Positions 32,641-42,457 of a stretch of 64,000 nt of DNA are shown here, piece after piece. This DNA is from Oscillospiraceae bacterium (lineage in GTDB: Bacteria; Bacillota; Clostridia; Oscillospirales; Acutalibacteraceae). Under the pieces are notes generated by a model, which was not told the origin of the DNA, did no database searches, and saw nothing but the letters and a program-made list of their open reading frames with translations. Made by a program: the position numbers and the translations under genes. The stretch is from NCBI GenBank assembly GCA_031268095.1, contig JAIRXU010000028.1, positions 19,209-83,208 of the forward strand. Direction: 5' to 3'. Each line of letters begins with the position of its first letter. Position 1 is the first letter of the stretch.

Positions 32641-33651
32641 TCACAGCTCCTCCCAATAGGCAAACGAGGCCGCGCCGCCGTCAACGAACCCTTCTACGAT
32701 CCCGGCATCGCATAGCAGTTCCGTGCCCGGTTCGCTTTCCCGCAGTAAATGCCGTGCCTCTTCCACGGGATACAGCGTCAGCCGCCCGTCGTCTTGGCAC
32801 CTCACTTCGCGCGGGACGGTCAGCGCCCCGTTATACGCTGCGCCGGGGTCTGGCCGGATGGACCAGGAATACAGCCACGCGATCAGAATGCGGCGGCCGC
32901 GGTCATCCAGAAAGGTTTGCGGCGCATAGAAATGCGGCCCGGCCTCCGGCATATACTCTTCCTTCGGCGTAAAGGTTTGCCCGTCGAAATCACCCATGAC
33001 GAATACCGCGCTGTGGCTGGCGCGGCCCATCCGCGAAAACAGCAGCACATACCCGTCGTTCAGCGGGAAAAAGTCGGGACACTCCAGCACGGCGCCGTGC
33101 GCCCCGTTTTGATAAAGCACACCGGCGTCATTCCAATGCAGCAAATCCGTCGAAGTATACCGCAGTATTTTGCCGACGCCGTCTTTGCCGGAGCCCAGCA
33201 CCATGTGCCAGGTATCTCCTATTTTCGTCACCTTCGGATCGCGAAAATCACCGCTGCCCTCTGCCGGGAAAGCACGGATCACCGGGTTGCGCTCATATTT
33301 CTCAAAATGAATCCCATCGGCGCTGACGGCGACGGAGACCGTCTGCCCCAGGTTATGCGAGACGGAAGTATAGAACAGCCACAGCATGCCGTCCTTTTCC
33401 GCCGCGCTGCCCGACCAGCAGCCGCCGTTGTCTTCGTACCACTGGTCCGGCGTGAGGGCGAGGGGCAATTCGTCCCAGTACAGCAGGTCTTCGCTCACGG
33501 CATGGCCCCAGTGCATCGGCCCCCACACAGCCGCGTGCGGGTTGTGCTGGAAAAATACGTGCGTTTTTCCCTGAAACCGGATCAGCCCGTTGGGATCGTT
33601 CATCCAGCCTTTCCGCGGGGTGAAATGATACCTGGGGCGAGCGCGCTGCAT
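32641..33651 (-). CDS. GH32 beta-fructosidase-type enzyme, short form
   Basis: 336 aa from the ATG at 33651 (AGAGAGGG 7 nt upstream). The five-blade propeller is present with the nucleophile motif WMNDPNG near residue 18, FRDPKV near 137 and the acid/base motif ECPDFF near 195, so it should hydrolyse fructosides such as sucrose, levan or inulin. GH32 enzymes normally have 430-550 residues with a C-terminal beta-sandwich; here the chain stops soon after the propeller (GAASFAYWEEL). No signal peptide, so it is cytoplasmic. It is separated by 132 bp from the ceramidase-like gene upstream. Confidence 0.85.
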   Translation of the reverse strand: MQRARPRYHFTPRKGWMNDPNGLIRFQGKTHVFFQHNPHAAVWGPMHWGHAVSEDLLYWDELPLALTPDQWYEDNGGCWSGSAAEKDGMLWLFYTSVSHNLGQTVSVAVSADGIHFEKYERNPVIRAFPAEGSGDFRDPKVTKIGDTWHMVLGSGKDGVGKILRYTSTDLLHWNDAGVLYQNGAHGAVLECPDFFPLNDGYVLLFSRMGRASHSAVFVMGDFDGQTFTPKEEYMPEAGPHFYAPQTFLDDRGRRILIAWLYSWSIRPDPGAAYNGALTVPREVRCQDDGRLTLYPVEEARHLLRESEPGTELLCDAGIVEGFVDGGAASFAYWEEL

Positions 33652-33783
33652 GGCAAAACCCTCTCTCTTCTGTCCCTTGGCTTCTCGTCCCCTCGCGGAC
33701 AAACCATTTCTCGCACCCCGTCCAAGCCTTGACTCGGTTCGGAACCATCGTTTTGTCGCCGTCGGCGGCTTCCGGGGGAAACG

Positions 33784-35430
33784 CTATCCGCGTACGCTTG
33801 CCGTCAGCGCCGCGAAAGCATCGACCAGCCGTTCGCCGCCGAGGGTGCTGGCAGCATTCACTTCCTCATTGCCGAACTGGACGAAAGGATGCACATCGTT
33901 TTTCAGCAGGTTGTATCCGCAGTGGTCGTTGGTCAGCCCGAAGACAATCAGCTTCCGTCCCGCGGGGACGTCGTCCTTCATCGGTGTGAAGGCCCAGTCC
34001 TCCCCCTTCCAAGCTTGCGCCGCCGTCAAACCGCCGCCGAAGGCCAGGGCCGGTTCTGTCTCGCCGGGGCAAATGGCAATCGACAGCTGGTCCCCCAGTT
34101 CCAGGTATCCGACCTCCGTAATCAGGTCCAGCTTTGTCCCCAGCAGGTTCGCGCGGGAGACCGTCGCTTCCACCGCGCCGAGCTTGAAAAACAGCAGGTG
34201 TAAGGGATTGTCGATGGGCATGGCATATTCTTTGTGCGCAATATTCAGCAGCGGCGTTACCGGTGTATCCTGGATCCCGGCCAGCAAGCCGCCCAGCGCT
34301 TCGCCGTAGAGCCTCAGCTTCTCCAGCGCCGTCTGATCCGGCTGGTCGATGGGGCTGGTATCCAGGGTAATCGCCAATTGCGCGCCCTGAATCAACAGAA
34401 AATTGGCGTTTGGTCCGGCGGGGTCGCTGATCACCTGTTCCATGTAATACGGGTAATCCCCCGTCAGCTCCCGACCGGCCGCGCCGTTGCCGGTGCAGTG
34501 AATGGCCAGGTTCGCTATCCAGGTTTCCCGGGGGGCAGGATCCTGCGCCGTCGGATCGGGGGTAAAACGCAGGCGGTGCAGATCCGAGTCAAAGACCAAG
34601 GGCTCCCGCTTGTCCCGGATGTATTCGGTCATATCCGCCGCGCCGTACGACAGTGTGCCGGGTTTCATGTCGGCCACCGCCGCCTTGACGGCGTCCGTCA
34701 CCGTGGTATACAGATGCTGCATAAACCCGGGATTCTTGCCGCTGTATGGCTGGAACAGCCCCGTGACATTGGCGACGGGGTTGAGGAATACCATCGGCAG
34801 GATCGGCCCGTTCATGCCCAGGGTGTCAATCTCGCTGTGCTGGTGCAGGACCGAAACGTTGATGCTGACAATATTGTGGGTCTTGACGTAGTCGTTTTCC
34901 GCCAGCTTCGCCCGCACCCTGCGCACGTCGGCGCTGGTGATCCCAAAGCCGTCGATCACCGCGAAAATCACCGTTCCCCGTGTGCCGCCGTCGCTGAGGG
35001 CGACCACCCGGACCAATTGATTGTCGATCAGTTCCGTCGGCGTTTTGGCGTCAATGACCGGCGTTTGCCCCGGGCCAACCAGCCCGCCGCCGACGTAATG
35101 CTTGCCGTCGAAAATATCGTCTGTCAGCAGCGGGGCCCGGGCGTAGCCCAGGTTCCAGCGGGCGCCGGCCTCCGGCGCGCTGCGGAAACCGTCCTGTCCC
35201 GGATAAAAATCCGGGCTTTGCTCATACTTGCAGACGGGCTTGCCCGGAATCAGCATACGGATGAGGTTGATCAGCCCGACGGCAGCCCAGTCCGCGACGC
35301 TGTAGAGCGTACGGTCCGTGGCGCTCGGCGCGACGGCGGCTCCGTCCGCCGCGAGGACGCTTGCCCCGCCGCTTCCCAGCAGCAGGCAAACGCACAGCAG
35401 CAGCGCCAACGGTCTCTTTGCTTTTTTCAT
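33784..35430 (-). CDS. secreted neutral/alkaline ceramidase-like protein
   Basis: 548 aa. A signal peptide (RPLALLLCVCLLLGSGGASVLA) precedes a domain with NLGYARAPLLTDDIFDG, DGGTRGTVIFAVIDGFGITS, VSVLHQHSEIDTLG and LAIHCTGNGAA, which together recall the N-terminal domain of neutral ceramidases, where paired histidines bind zinc. The match is partial and the C-terminal immunoglobulin-like domain of classic enzymes is not evident. The substrate may be a sphingolipid or another amide/ester lipid. The start at 35430 is the ATG one codon after the track's TTG. Confidence 0.6.
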   Translation of the reverse strand: MKKAKRPLALLLCVCLLLGSGGASVLAADGAAVAPSATDRTLYSVADWAAVGLINLIRMLIPGKPVCKYEQSPDFYPGQDGFRSAPEAGARWNLGYARAPLLTDDIFDGKHYVGGGLVGPGQTPVIDAKTPTELIDNQLVRVVALSDGGTRGTVIFAVIDGFGITSADVRRVRAKLAENDYVKTHNIVSINVSVLHQHSEIDTLGMNGPILPMVFLNPVANVTGLFQPYSGKNPGFMQHLYTTVTDAVKAAVADMKPGTLSYGAADMTEYIRDKREPLVFDSDLHRLRFTPDPTAQDPAPRETWIANLAIHCTGNGAAGRELTGDYPYYMEQVISDPAGPNANFLLIQGAQLAITLDTSPIDQPDQTALEKLRLYGEALGGLLAGIQDTPVTPLLNIAHKEYAMPIDNPLHLLFFKLGAVEATVSRANLLGTKLDLITEVGYLELGDQLSIAICPGETEPALAFGGGLTAAQAWKGEDWAFTPMKDDVPAGRKLIVFGLTNDHCGYNLLKNDVHPFVQFGNEEVNAASTLGGERLVDAFAALTASVRG

Positions 35431-35541
35431 CAAATATCAAGACCTTTCCTGTCAAAATGCCCCAAAATACTTTGCGTTTAAAATCGCCCGACGATTACAC
35501 CAAATGTAACGGCAGTTCCATGCCCCGGTATACAGGCGGCT

Positions 35542-37308
35542 TTAGTTCTTCCGTTCCCCGATGTCATGCCAGTCCAAGATCTCCGCGCGGCCGTTCCCGC
35601 CTTCCAGTTCCAGGATAATCAGCTCGTTCTCTGCCTCCCCCCGGAGCCAGACGCCTGGCAGGTACAAAGACTTCTGCGGACCGATGGCCCAGTACCGGCC
35701 CAAGTTCCGCCCATTGACGAAAACGACGCCTTTGGTGAATCCGGGCAGATGGACAAAACAGTCTGTCCGCGCCGCCCGGAAGGTTCCCCGCAGGAACCGG
35801 GGCCGCGCGGGATCCGCCGCCTGTCCTACCGGCGAAAACCGCAGCTTTCCCAGGTCCTCCAGCGGGATGGGATACATCTCGAAATGAGACAGCAGCTGGT
35901 TATTGATCCGGATTTGCCTCGCGCCCTTGCGGTCCAGCAGGCTGGGGCCGTAGTTCACCCGCCCCATCGCCTCCACCAGCACGTCGATCCGCCCGCCTTC
36001 CGGCAGGATTCCCAGGTCTATATGGCTGCCTGGAGGATCGTTTCGATCCAGCCGGCCCTTGTATGCGCCGTCCAGAAACACGCCGGCCCGGTCCGCCAGC
36101 CCGTCGATATATAAATCGCACTGTTCCTGTTCCCCGGTCAGTTCATGCCGGTAGAGGATCAGCCCGGCGGTTTGCCCCAAAGCTTCCATCGTTTCCGGCC
36201 AGACGCCGCTTCGTTTCTCCCCCAATGCGTCCAGCTGGTCCAGGAGGTCCGCTTCCTCTGTCATCGCGACAGGGCCGACGCTTTGCAGCGGCGGATCCGC
36301 GGGAACAGGATACTCCTCTTCCGCCAGTCCCTGCGTCTCCAGCAGCAGACGGCGGACGGCCTGGTATTTGGGCGTGACCGCGCCCCATTCCGTCAGCAGC
36401 GCATCATCGTCATAGCTGGTGATGGCGGGCTCGTATTTGTCGTAGCAGTTGGCCCCGGCGGTAAACCCGAAGTTGGTCCCCCCGTGGAACATATACAGAT
36501 TGATGTGTCCGCCCTGATCCAGAACTTCCCGGACGGCCTGCGCCGCCTCCTGCGACTCCCGGGCATGGTGTTCTTCGCCCCAATGGTCAAACCAGCCGTT
36601 CCAGAATTCGCAGCAAACGTCTGGTCCGTCCGGCTGCACTTTCCGCAGCGCGGCGAAGTTTTTCAGCGCGTCGGAACCGAAATTGACCGTTTTGAATACG
36701 TCCGGCAGCGTCCCGCCGCTCAGCATATTTTCCCAGCCCCCGTCGGACGTGAAAAGCAATGCGTTAATCCCCTCTTGCCGCAGCAAGTCCCGCAGGAACG
36801 CGAGGTATTGTTTGTCGTTGCCGTAGCTGCCATATTCGTTTTCCACCTGCACGGCCAGCACGTTCCCGCCCCGGGAAACCTGACAAGGCGCGAGCTCCGC
36901 CAGCAGCCGCCGGTAGAACCCCCGCACCCGCTCCAGATAGGGTTCGTAGCAGCAACGCACCCGCAGCGCCGGATCCGCCAGCAGCCAGGCCGGCAGTCCC
37001 CCAAAATCCCATTCCGCGCAGATATAAGGACCCGGCCGAACGATGGCATACAGTCCCAATTCCTGCGCCAGACGCAGGAACGCCGCTAGGTCCAGGCCGC
37101 CGGAAAAGTCGAAGACGCCGGGCCTGGGTTCGTGGAGATTCCAGCTGACATACGTTTCTACCGTATTCAATCCGCAGGCCCGCAGTTTCCGCAGCCGGTC
37201 TTCCCAGTATTCCGGCGGTGTGCGGAAGTAATGCACTGCCCCGGACAGCAGCCGGAACGGGGTTCCGTCCAGTCGAAATTCTCCCTCTTGAACAAAAAAT
37301 TGTGCCAT
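35542..37308 (-). CDS. GH35 beta-galactosidase
   Basis: 588 aa. A TIM barrel with FRLLSGAVHYFRTPPEYWED, GLNTVETYVSWNLHEPRPG, AIVRPGPYICAEWDFGGLPA, the acid/base VQVENEYGSYG near residue 155 and the nucleophile region CEFWNGWFDHWGE near 233, then HGGTNFGFTAGANCYDKYEP; two beta-sandwich domains follow with FVNGRNLGRYWAIGPQKSLY at the end. Complete GH35 layout. No signal peptide, so it acts on imported galactosides. A TTGCAT-N17-TATGCT promoter lies upstream. Confidence 0.93.
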   Translation of the reverse strand: MAQFFVQEGEFRLDGTPFRLLSGAVHYFRTPPEYWEDRLRKLRACGLNTVETYVSWNLHEPRPGVFDFSGGLDLAAFLRLAQELGLYAIVRPGPYICAEWDFGGLPAWLLADPALRVRCCYEPYLERVRGFYRRLLAELAPCQVSRGGNVLAVQVENEYGSYGNDKQYLAFLRDLLRQEGINALLFTSDGGWENMLSGGTLPDVFKTVNFGSDALKNFAALRKVQPDGPDVCCEFWNGWFDHWGEEHHARESQEAAQAVREVLDQGGHINLYMFHGGTNFGFTAGANCYDKYEPAITSYDDDALLTEWGAVTPKYQAVRRLLLETQGLAEEEYPVPADPPLQSVGPVAMTEEADLLDQLDALGEKRSGVWPETMEALGQTAGLILYRHELTGEQEQCDLYIDGLADRAGVFLDGAYKGRLDRNDPPGSHIDLGILPEGGRIDVLVEAMGRVNYGPSLLDRKGARQIRINNQLLSHFEMYPIPLEDLGKLRFSPVGQAADPARPRFLRGTFRAARTDCFVHLPGFTKGVVFVNGRNLGRYWAIGPQKSLYLPGVWLRGEAENELIILELEGGNGRAEILDWHDIGERKN

Positions 37309-37342
37309 GCCCCGCCGCCTTTCTCATGAAATGGACGGATAC

Positions 37343-37371
37343 AGCATAGCACAACGCAGGAGAAAATGCAA
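37343..37371 (-). promoter_or_regulatory. probable sigma-A promoter of the GH35 gene
   Basis: On the minus strand TTGCAT (37366-37371), 17 bp, TATGCT (37343-37348), 35 bp before the ATG. Confidence 0.75.
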
Positions 37372-37417
37372 CCATTATTTTATGGGCAGTCGTTGTAGAG
37401 ATCAGGGCCCCGGCGAA

Positions 37418-38692
37418 TCACGCTTCTTTTTTCACCTGATAAACCGCGTCCAGCACATACCAGTTCTGCGGAAAAGAATGGTTGACTGCCCAGTAGCTGA
37501 CGCCGCCCAGACGATACTGCCGGACCAGCTCCAGTTTCGCCAGGATGCTGCGCGCGTCTTCGAACCAGACAACGTGCTGTTTTCCGGCAGCGTCAAAATA
37601 ATGGAAATAGGGCGTTTGGGCTGCTTCGTCGAACTTGATCTGCGCCCCTTGCCGGGCGGCGAGGAGAATGGCTTCGGGATGGTAAACCAGCTTGGCTTTG
37701 GTGCCTTCGGCATAGGGCAGCGTCCAGTCGTAGGCATAGTTCGGGATCCCCAGGAGGATTTTTTCCCGCGGAATCTCCCGGACGGCGTAGTCCACTACCC
37801 TGCGGACTTCCTGGAGCGGGGCGACGGCCATCGGCGGTCCGCTGACGTAGCCCCAGTCGTAGGTCATGAGGATCACGTAATCGTCGTAGCGGCCGTGCTC
37901 GGCGTAGTCGTGCCCCTCAAAAAGCAAGCCCGGCTGGTTGGCGGAGGTTTTGGCCGCCAAGGCGGCGCTGAGGACGAATCCCTCGTCGTGGAGCCGGGCG
38001 CGGGCCTTGGCCAGCAGGCAATTGTAGGCGTCACGGTCCGACGCGCGGACATATTCCAAATCCAGATCCAGCCCGGTATACCCCCGCGCTTTCATGAGGG
38101 CAATGGCCTGGTCGAGGAATGTATTCTGCGCCGCCGGATTCTGGAGCACGGCGGTGGCGATACCGGTCTGGAATCCCGCATCCTCCCGGAGATTGGCAAT
38201 AACCATGTGGGGCTGCACACTGTATTCCCGGCAGAGCGCAATGACCCGCTGATCGTCCATCGGAATCAGACTGCCGTCGGGCTGGAGGTTCGCGGAAAAA
38301 ACACTGAGGAAGGTCAGGTGGGGCAGGGCTTCCCGCAGGACCTCCGAGCGGGTGGACGGATAGGCGTAACCGTTGACGACGATGTCACCCCATTTCACCC
38401 AGGGAATCTGGAGCACCTGGCCGATCTGGAGGTTATTGGGGTTGACAATCTGCGGGTTGGCCAGCAGCAGCGCGTCGAGGCTGATTCCGTAGCGCTGGGC
38501 GATGCGGTAAAGCGTGTCTCCGGCCACAACTGTGTGGCTCCTCGCCGTCTGCGGAATGATCAGCGGCTGGCCGATAATCAGGCTGTTGGGGTTGGTGAGG
38601 ACGTTGGCGCTGATGATGGCGGCGGCGGAAACGCCGTACTGCTGGGCGATCTTATATACGGTGTCGCCGGGGCGGACAGTGTGGATGAACAA
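37418..38692 (-). CDS. LysM-LysM-GH18 spore-type peptidoglycan hydrolase (SleL/YaaH-like)
   Basis: 424 aa. Two LysM domains (HTVRPGDTVYKIAQQYGVSA and HTVVAGDTLYRIAQRYGISL) bind cortex or wall glycan; a GH18 barrel follows with the catalytic motif GYTGLDLDLEYV near residue 215, YDDYVILMTYDWGYVSGPP near 270 and GGVSYWAVNHSFPQNW at the end. This is the layout of the cortex-fragment lytic enzyme SleL/YaaH used in spore germination. No signal peptide, which is normal for spore-loaded enzymes. The clearest sign in the window that the host sporulates. Confidence 0.9.
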   Translation of the reverse strand: MFIHTVRPGDTVYKIAQQYGVSAAAIISANVLTNPNSLIIGQPLIIPQTARSHTVVAGDTLYRIAQRYGISLDALLLANPQIVNPNNLQIGQVLQIPWVKWGDIVVNGYAYPSTRSEVLREALPHLTFLSVFSANLQPDGSLIPMDDQRVIALCREYSVQPHMVIANLREDAGFQTGIATAVLQNPAAQNTFLDQAIALMKARGYTGLDLDLEYVRASDRDAYNCLLAKARARLHDEGFVLSAALAAKTSANQPGLLFEGHDYAEHGRYDDYVILMTYDWGYVSGPPMAVAPLQEVRRVVDYAVREIPREKILLGIPNYAYDWTLPYAEGTKAKLVYHPEAILLAARQGAQIKFDEAAQTPYFHYFDAAGKQHVVWFEDARSILAKLELVRQYRLGGVSYWAVNHSFPQNWYVLDAVYQVKKEA

Positions 38693-38769
38693 GGGGCATC
38701 ACGCCTTTCCCTGGGATCTCTGTGGTGCTAGCATCCTATGCAGCCAGGAGGAGAAATATGAAGGAAAGT

Positions 38770-41451
38770 TCAGACTTCCGCCGCCAGCCGGACGCCTTTC
38801 CTCCTTCGCCGCCGCCGGTCCAGCGCCGCCGCCATTTTTTCAACTTCCATCACCGCGAGCGGCATCAGCGAGAGCGCGGCGACGGTCAGCCATTGCAGAG
38901 CGCTCAGCGGGACGGCGCCGAAGACCACCGCCAGCGGCGGAATGCTTACCACCGCCAGCTGGAGCCCGACGCACAGGAGATTGGCAAAATTCATCCGGGG
39001 ATTGGAGAATGGGCCGATGGCCAGCAGCGAGCGGGGGGAACGCATGTTATTGGCGTGCGCGATTTCCACAAAGCTCAGTACGCAGAACGCCATGGTCCGG
39101 CCCAGGGGGATATCATCCGGTCCGCCCAGAACCCGGCGGCCCAGCACGAAAGCCAGCAGCGTCACCGCGCCCATCAGCAGGCCTTCCAGCGCCATGTGAA
39201 CCCCCAGCGCGCCGCTGAAGAAGCTCTGCTTGACGGACTTTGGCGGACGCTCCATGATGTGTTTATCCAGTTCCTCCGTCCCCAAGGCAATGGCCGGAGC
39301 GGAGTCGGTGACGACGTTGACCCAAAGCAGCTGAATGGGCAGCAGCGGCACCGGAAAACGCAGGAGCGAAGCGAAAAATACCGCCACGATTTCTCCGATG
39401 TTGGAACTGATCAGGAAGTGCACGGCCTTTTTAATGTTATCGTAAATACCCCTGCCCTGGGCCACGGCGCCGACGATGGTGGCAAAGTTGTCGTCGGTGA
39501 GGATCATATCCGCCGCGCCTTTGGCGACTTCCGTGCCGCTGCGGCCCATGGCGCAGCCGATGTCCGCCGCCTTGAGGGCCGGGGCGTCGTTGACCCCGTC
39601 GCCGGTCATGGCCACAACGTGCCCCTGCTCGCGCAGCGCCTTGACGATGCGCATTTTATGTTCCGGCGTAACGCGGGCGAAAACCCGGCATGTATCCAGC
39701 TTCTCCTTCAGCGCGCCGTCGTCCAGCCGGTCCAGCTGCGCTCCTGTCAGGCTCCCCCGGGTATCCCCCGCTTCCAGGATGCCCAGTTCCCGGGCGACGG
39801 CGTTGGCCGTCACGATATGGTCCCCGGTGATCATGATGGGAACGATGCCAGCCTTTTTGCAGGTGCGCACTGCCGCCTTGGCTTCCCTCCGGGGCGGGTC
39901 ACTCATCCCAATCAGCCCGCAGAAGGTCAGGTTATCCTCCGGCGCGAGGTTCGATTTTGTGTGCTCCGGGACTTCGCTGACCGCCACGGCGATCACCCGC
40001 AGGGCCCGGGAAGCCATCGCCTCGTTTTGGGCTAAAATTTGCTGGCGCAGACGATCATCCATCGGGACCAGCCTCCCCTGCCGCTCCGCCGAAGAACAGC
40101 GGACCAGCAGCACATCCGGCGCGCCCTTGACGATCAGCTTCCGCCCCTCCGGGAACCGGCAGACCACGCTCATCCGCTTGCGCTTGGCGTCGAACGGCTG
40201 TTCAAAAGAACGGGGGAAACTTTCCCTGTCCCGCATCACCGGAATGCGCTGCTCCGCCGCCGCGCCGACGATGGCGGTTTCCGTCGGCTCCCCGGTGAGG
40301 ACCGGCCGACGGCCGGAACCTTGAACGGAGGCGTTGCAGCAAAGCGCGGCGAGCTGAAGCACCCGCCGGGCTTCCGCTTCACTGAGGGGCCGTGTGCCGT
40401 CGGCGGTGGTCATCTGGGTGACGGTCATCTTGTTTTGGGTGAGGGTACCGGTTTTGTCGGAACAAATCACCGTAGCGCAGCCGAGGGTCTCGACGGCGGG
40501 GAGCCGCCGGACGATGGCATTTTGTTTGGCCATGCGCTGGACGCCCAGGGACAGCACCACCGTCACCATCGCGGGCAGCCCTTCCGGAATGGCCGCCACG
40601 GCCAGGCTGACGGAGAGCAGGAAACTGTCCAGCAGCGGAACATGCTGGAGCAGGCCCAGGGCAAACACCGCGCCGCAGATCAGCACCGCGCCGGTCCCGA
40701 GCTGTTTTCCAACCTTCTCCAGCCGCTGCTGGAGGGGCGTCTGCGGCGCGGTCTCCCGATTCAGCAGACCGGCGATTTTCCCCACGTGGGTATCCATCCC
40801 CGTCGCGGTAACGACAGCCCTGCCGTGTCCGGTCAGGACCACAGCGGAGGACAAAAGCATATTGCGCCGGTCGGCGGGAGCCGTGCCCGCCGGAAAAACC
40901 GCGTCAGCCTCTTTCTTGGCCGGCGTGGATTCCCCTGTCAGGGCGCTTTCCTGGCAGCTGAGCTGGACCGCCTCGAGTAGCCGCGCGTCCGCCGGGACCA
41001 AATCGCCCGTTTCCAGGAAAATCACGTCCCCGGGCACCACTTGCACCGCCGGGATCCGCAGCCGCTTTCCGCCGCGCAGAACTTCCGCCGCCGGGGCGGA
41101 GAGCTTCTCCAGCGCTTCCAGCGACCGTTCCGCGCGATTCTCCTGGATTACGCCGGTGATGGCGTTGACCACCACAATGCCTACGATGATCAGCGCGTCG
41201 AGGTATTCGCCGGAGCCGTCCAGCAGCGCGGTCACCGCAGAAATTCCGGCGGCAACCAGCAGTGCGATCACCATGAAATCCTTGAACTGAGCCAGAAACC
41301 GCAGCAGGAGATTGCTGCGCTTTTTCTGTTCGAGCTGGTTTTGGCCCTCTTTTTCCAGCCGCCGGGCGGCTTCGGCGGCTGGCAGGCCCTGCGAGGGATC
41401 GGAAGAGAGCCTGCGCAGCGTTTCCCCGCCGCTGATGCTGTGCCATTCCAT
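38770..41451 (-). CDS. P-type calcium-transporting ATPase (type IIA/IIB)
   Basis: 893 aa, ten predicted membrane helices. Actuator domain (TGESTPAKKE), ion-binding helix AVAAIPEGLPAMVTVVLSLG, phosphorylation motif CSDKTGTLTQNK near residue 335, nucleotide domain with KGAPDVLL, hinge MTGDGVNDAPALKAADIGCA, and C-terminal cation-binding helices (LPIQLLWVNVVTDSAPAIAL). The pattern matches SERCA/PMR1-like Ca2+ pumps of Firmicutes. It probably exports Ca2+ (or Mn2+); specificity is inferred from helix 4 and 6 residues. Confidence 0.92.
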   Translation of the reverse strand: MEWHSISGGETLRRLSSDPSQGLPAAEAARRLEKEGQNQLEQKKRSNLLLRFLAQFKDFMVIALLVAAGISAVTALLDGSGEYLDALIIVGIVVVNAITGVIQENRAERSLEALEKLSAPAAEVLRGGKRLRIPAVQVVPGDVIFLETGDLVPADARLLEAVQLSCQESALTGESTPAKKEADAVFPAGTAPADRRNMLLSSAVVLTGHGRAVVTATGMDTHVGKIAGLLNRETAPQTPLQQRLEKVGKQLGTGAVLICGAVFALGLLQHVPLLDSFLLSVSLAVAAIPEGLPAMVTVVLSLGVQRMAKQNAIVRRLPAVETLGCATVICSDKTGTLTQNKMTVTQMTTADGTRPLSEAEARRVLQLAALCCNASVQGSGRRPVLTGEPTETAIVGAAAEQRIPVMRDRESFPRSFEQPFDAKRKRMSVVCRFPEGRKLIVKGAPDVLLVRCSSAERQGRLVPMDDRLRQQILAQNEAMASRALRVIAVAVSEVPEHTKSNLAPEDNLTFCGLIGMSDPPRREAKAAVRTCKKAGIVPIMITGDHIVTANAVARELGILEAGDTRGSLTGAQLDRLDDGALKEKLDTCRVFARVTPEHKMRIVKALREQGHVVAMTGDGVNDAPALKAADIGCAMGRSGTEVAKGAADMILTDDNFATIVGAVAQGRGIYDNIKKAVHFLISSNIGEIVAVFFASLLRFPVPLLPIQLLWVNVVTDSAPAIALGTEELDKHIMERPPKSVKQSFFSGALGVHMALEGLLMGAVTLLAFVLGRRVLGGPDDIPLGRTMAFCVLSFVEIAHANNMRSPRSLLAIGPFSNPRMNFANLLCVGLQLAVVSIPPLAVVFGAVPLSALQWLTVAALSLMPLAVMEVEKMAAALDRRRRRRKGVRLAAEV

Positions 41452-41563
41452 AGATGGTCATCCGTCCTCTCCGGTTTTGTCCGTTCATGTATACAACGGG
41501 AGCCAGAAAATTATTACAGCGTTCAAAAATCCGGCTTCCCGCATAATATCTGCAAAATAGGGC

Positions 41564-41592
41564 TTGTAAATCCGGGCGCTATTGTGTATAAT
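41564..41592 (+). promoter_or_regulatory. sigma-A promoter of the cpsB/BY-kinase unit
   Basis: TTGTAA (41564-41569), 17 bp, TATAAT (41587-41592), about 30 bp before the start codon. Confidence 0.85.
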
Positions 41593-41623
41593 AAATAATT
41601 AGGATAATAGGGGGTGAGCGCCT

Positions 41624-42373
41624 GTGATCGACTTGCACTGCCATATTCTTCCCGGGATTGACGACGGCGCGGATTCTCTTCAGACGGCGCTGGACATGGC
41701 CCGCATTGCGTTGGACAACGGGATCACCGCCGCCGCCGCCACCTCCCATTTGGGGTACCCGTCCGAGCTGTGGGCGTTCTGCCGCCGGCGGGACCAGCGG
41801 CTGGAGCGGCTGCGGGAAGCACTGGCCAAGGCGGGACTGCCGCTGGAGCTTTATCCCGGCGCGGAAATTTACGTTGACGACGATCTGTTCTTTGCCCCGC
41901 GCCTGACGCCCGCCGCCCTGAACGGCAGCCGGTTTCTGCTGGTGGAATTCACGTTCGGCGTCCTAACGTACACCCAGCTGCGGCGGTATCTGGCCGAGCT
42001 GCGGGAGCGGGAGGCGCGGCCCATCATCGCTCACCCGGAACGGCTGCTGTGCTTCCGCCGCAACCCGAGCTGGATCAATGAACTGCGGGAGGAAGGCATC
42101 TTATTCCAGATCAATGCCGCCAGTCTCGCCGGTTACGGTAACCGGGACGAACATCGTCTGGCGGCGCAGATGGCGGTCAGTCAGGTGGCTGATTTCCTCG
42201 CGACAGACGCCCACGACCCGGTCCGCCGCCCGCCGAACTTCGCGGCGCTGCGCCGACGCTTTCCTGCCGCGCTGGACGAGGACCAGATCCGCTACATGAC
42301 CGAGACAGCTCCTGCGGCGGTGCTGGCAGACGAACTGCCGCCGAAGCGGGCATGGGACGAACTGATTTGGTAA
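41624..42373 (+). CDS. CpsB/YwqE-type PHP-fold tyrosine-protein phosphatase
   Basis: 249 aa, GTG start behind GGGGGTGAG. The PHP metal site is seen in IDLHCHILPGIDDGADSLQT at the N-terminus, LPLELYPGAEIYVDDDLF, PIIAHPERLLCFRRNP and FLATDAHDPVRRPPNF. Such manganese-dependent phosphatases remove phosphate from the tyrosine cluster of the partner BY-kinase and so control capsule or exopolysaccharide export. The kinase is the next gene. Confidence 0.92.
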   Translation: MIDLHCHILPGIDDGADSLQTALDMARIALDNGITAAAATSHLGYPSELWAFCRRRDQRLERLREALAKAGLPLELYPGAEIYVDDDLFFAPRLTPAALNGSRFLLVEFTFGVLTYTQLRRYLAELREREARPIIAHPERLLCFRRNPSWINELREEGILFQINAASLAGYGNRDEHRLAAQMAVSQVADFLATDAHDPVRRPPNFAALRRRFPAALDEDQIRYMTETAPAAVLADELPPKRAWDELIW

Positions 42374-42457
42374 GCAAACCGGGCGGGAACCGATGAGACG
42401 AACGGTAAAATTAGGATCCGTTTTTGGGGAACGCGACGAGAAGGGATGGAGGCAAAC

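Noticed and set aside
31344-32972. 542-aa plus-strand ORF
   Set aside because: Antisense to the FGGY kinase and GH32 genes and spans their intergenic terminator and promoter; composition His/Gln/Arg-rich as typical for shadows.
37307-40035. Plus-strand ORFs of 474 and 437 aa
   Set aside because: Antisense to the LysM-GH18 and Ca2+ ATPase genes, which carry all catalytic motifs.
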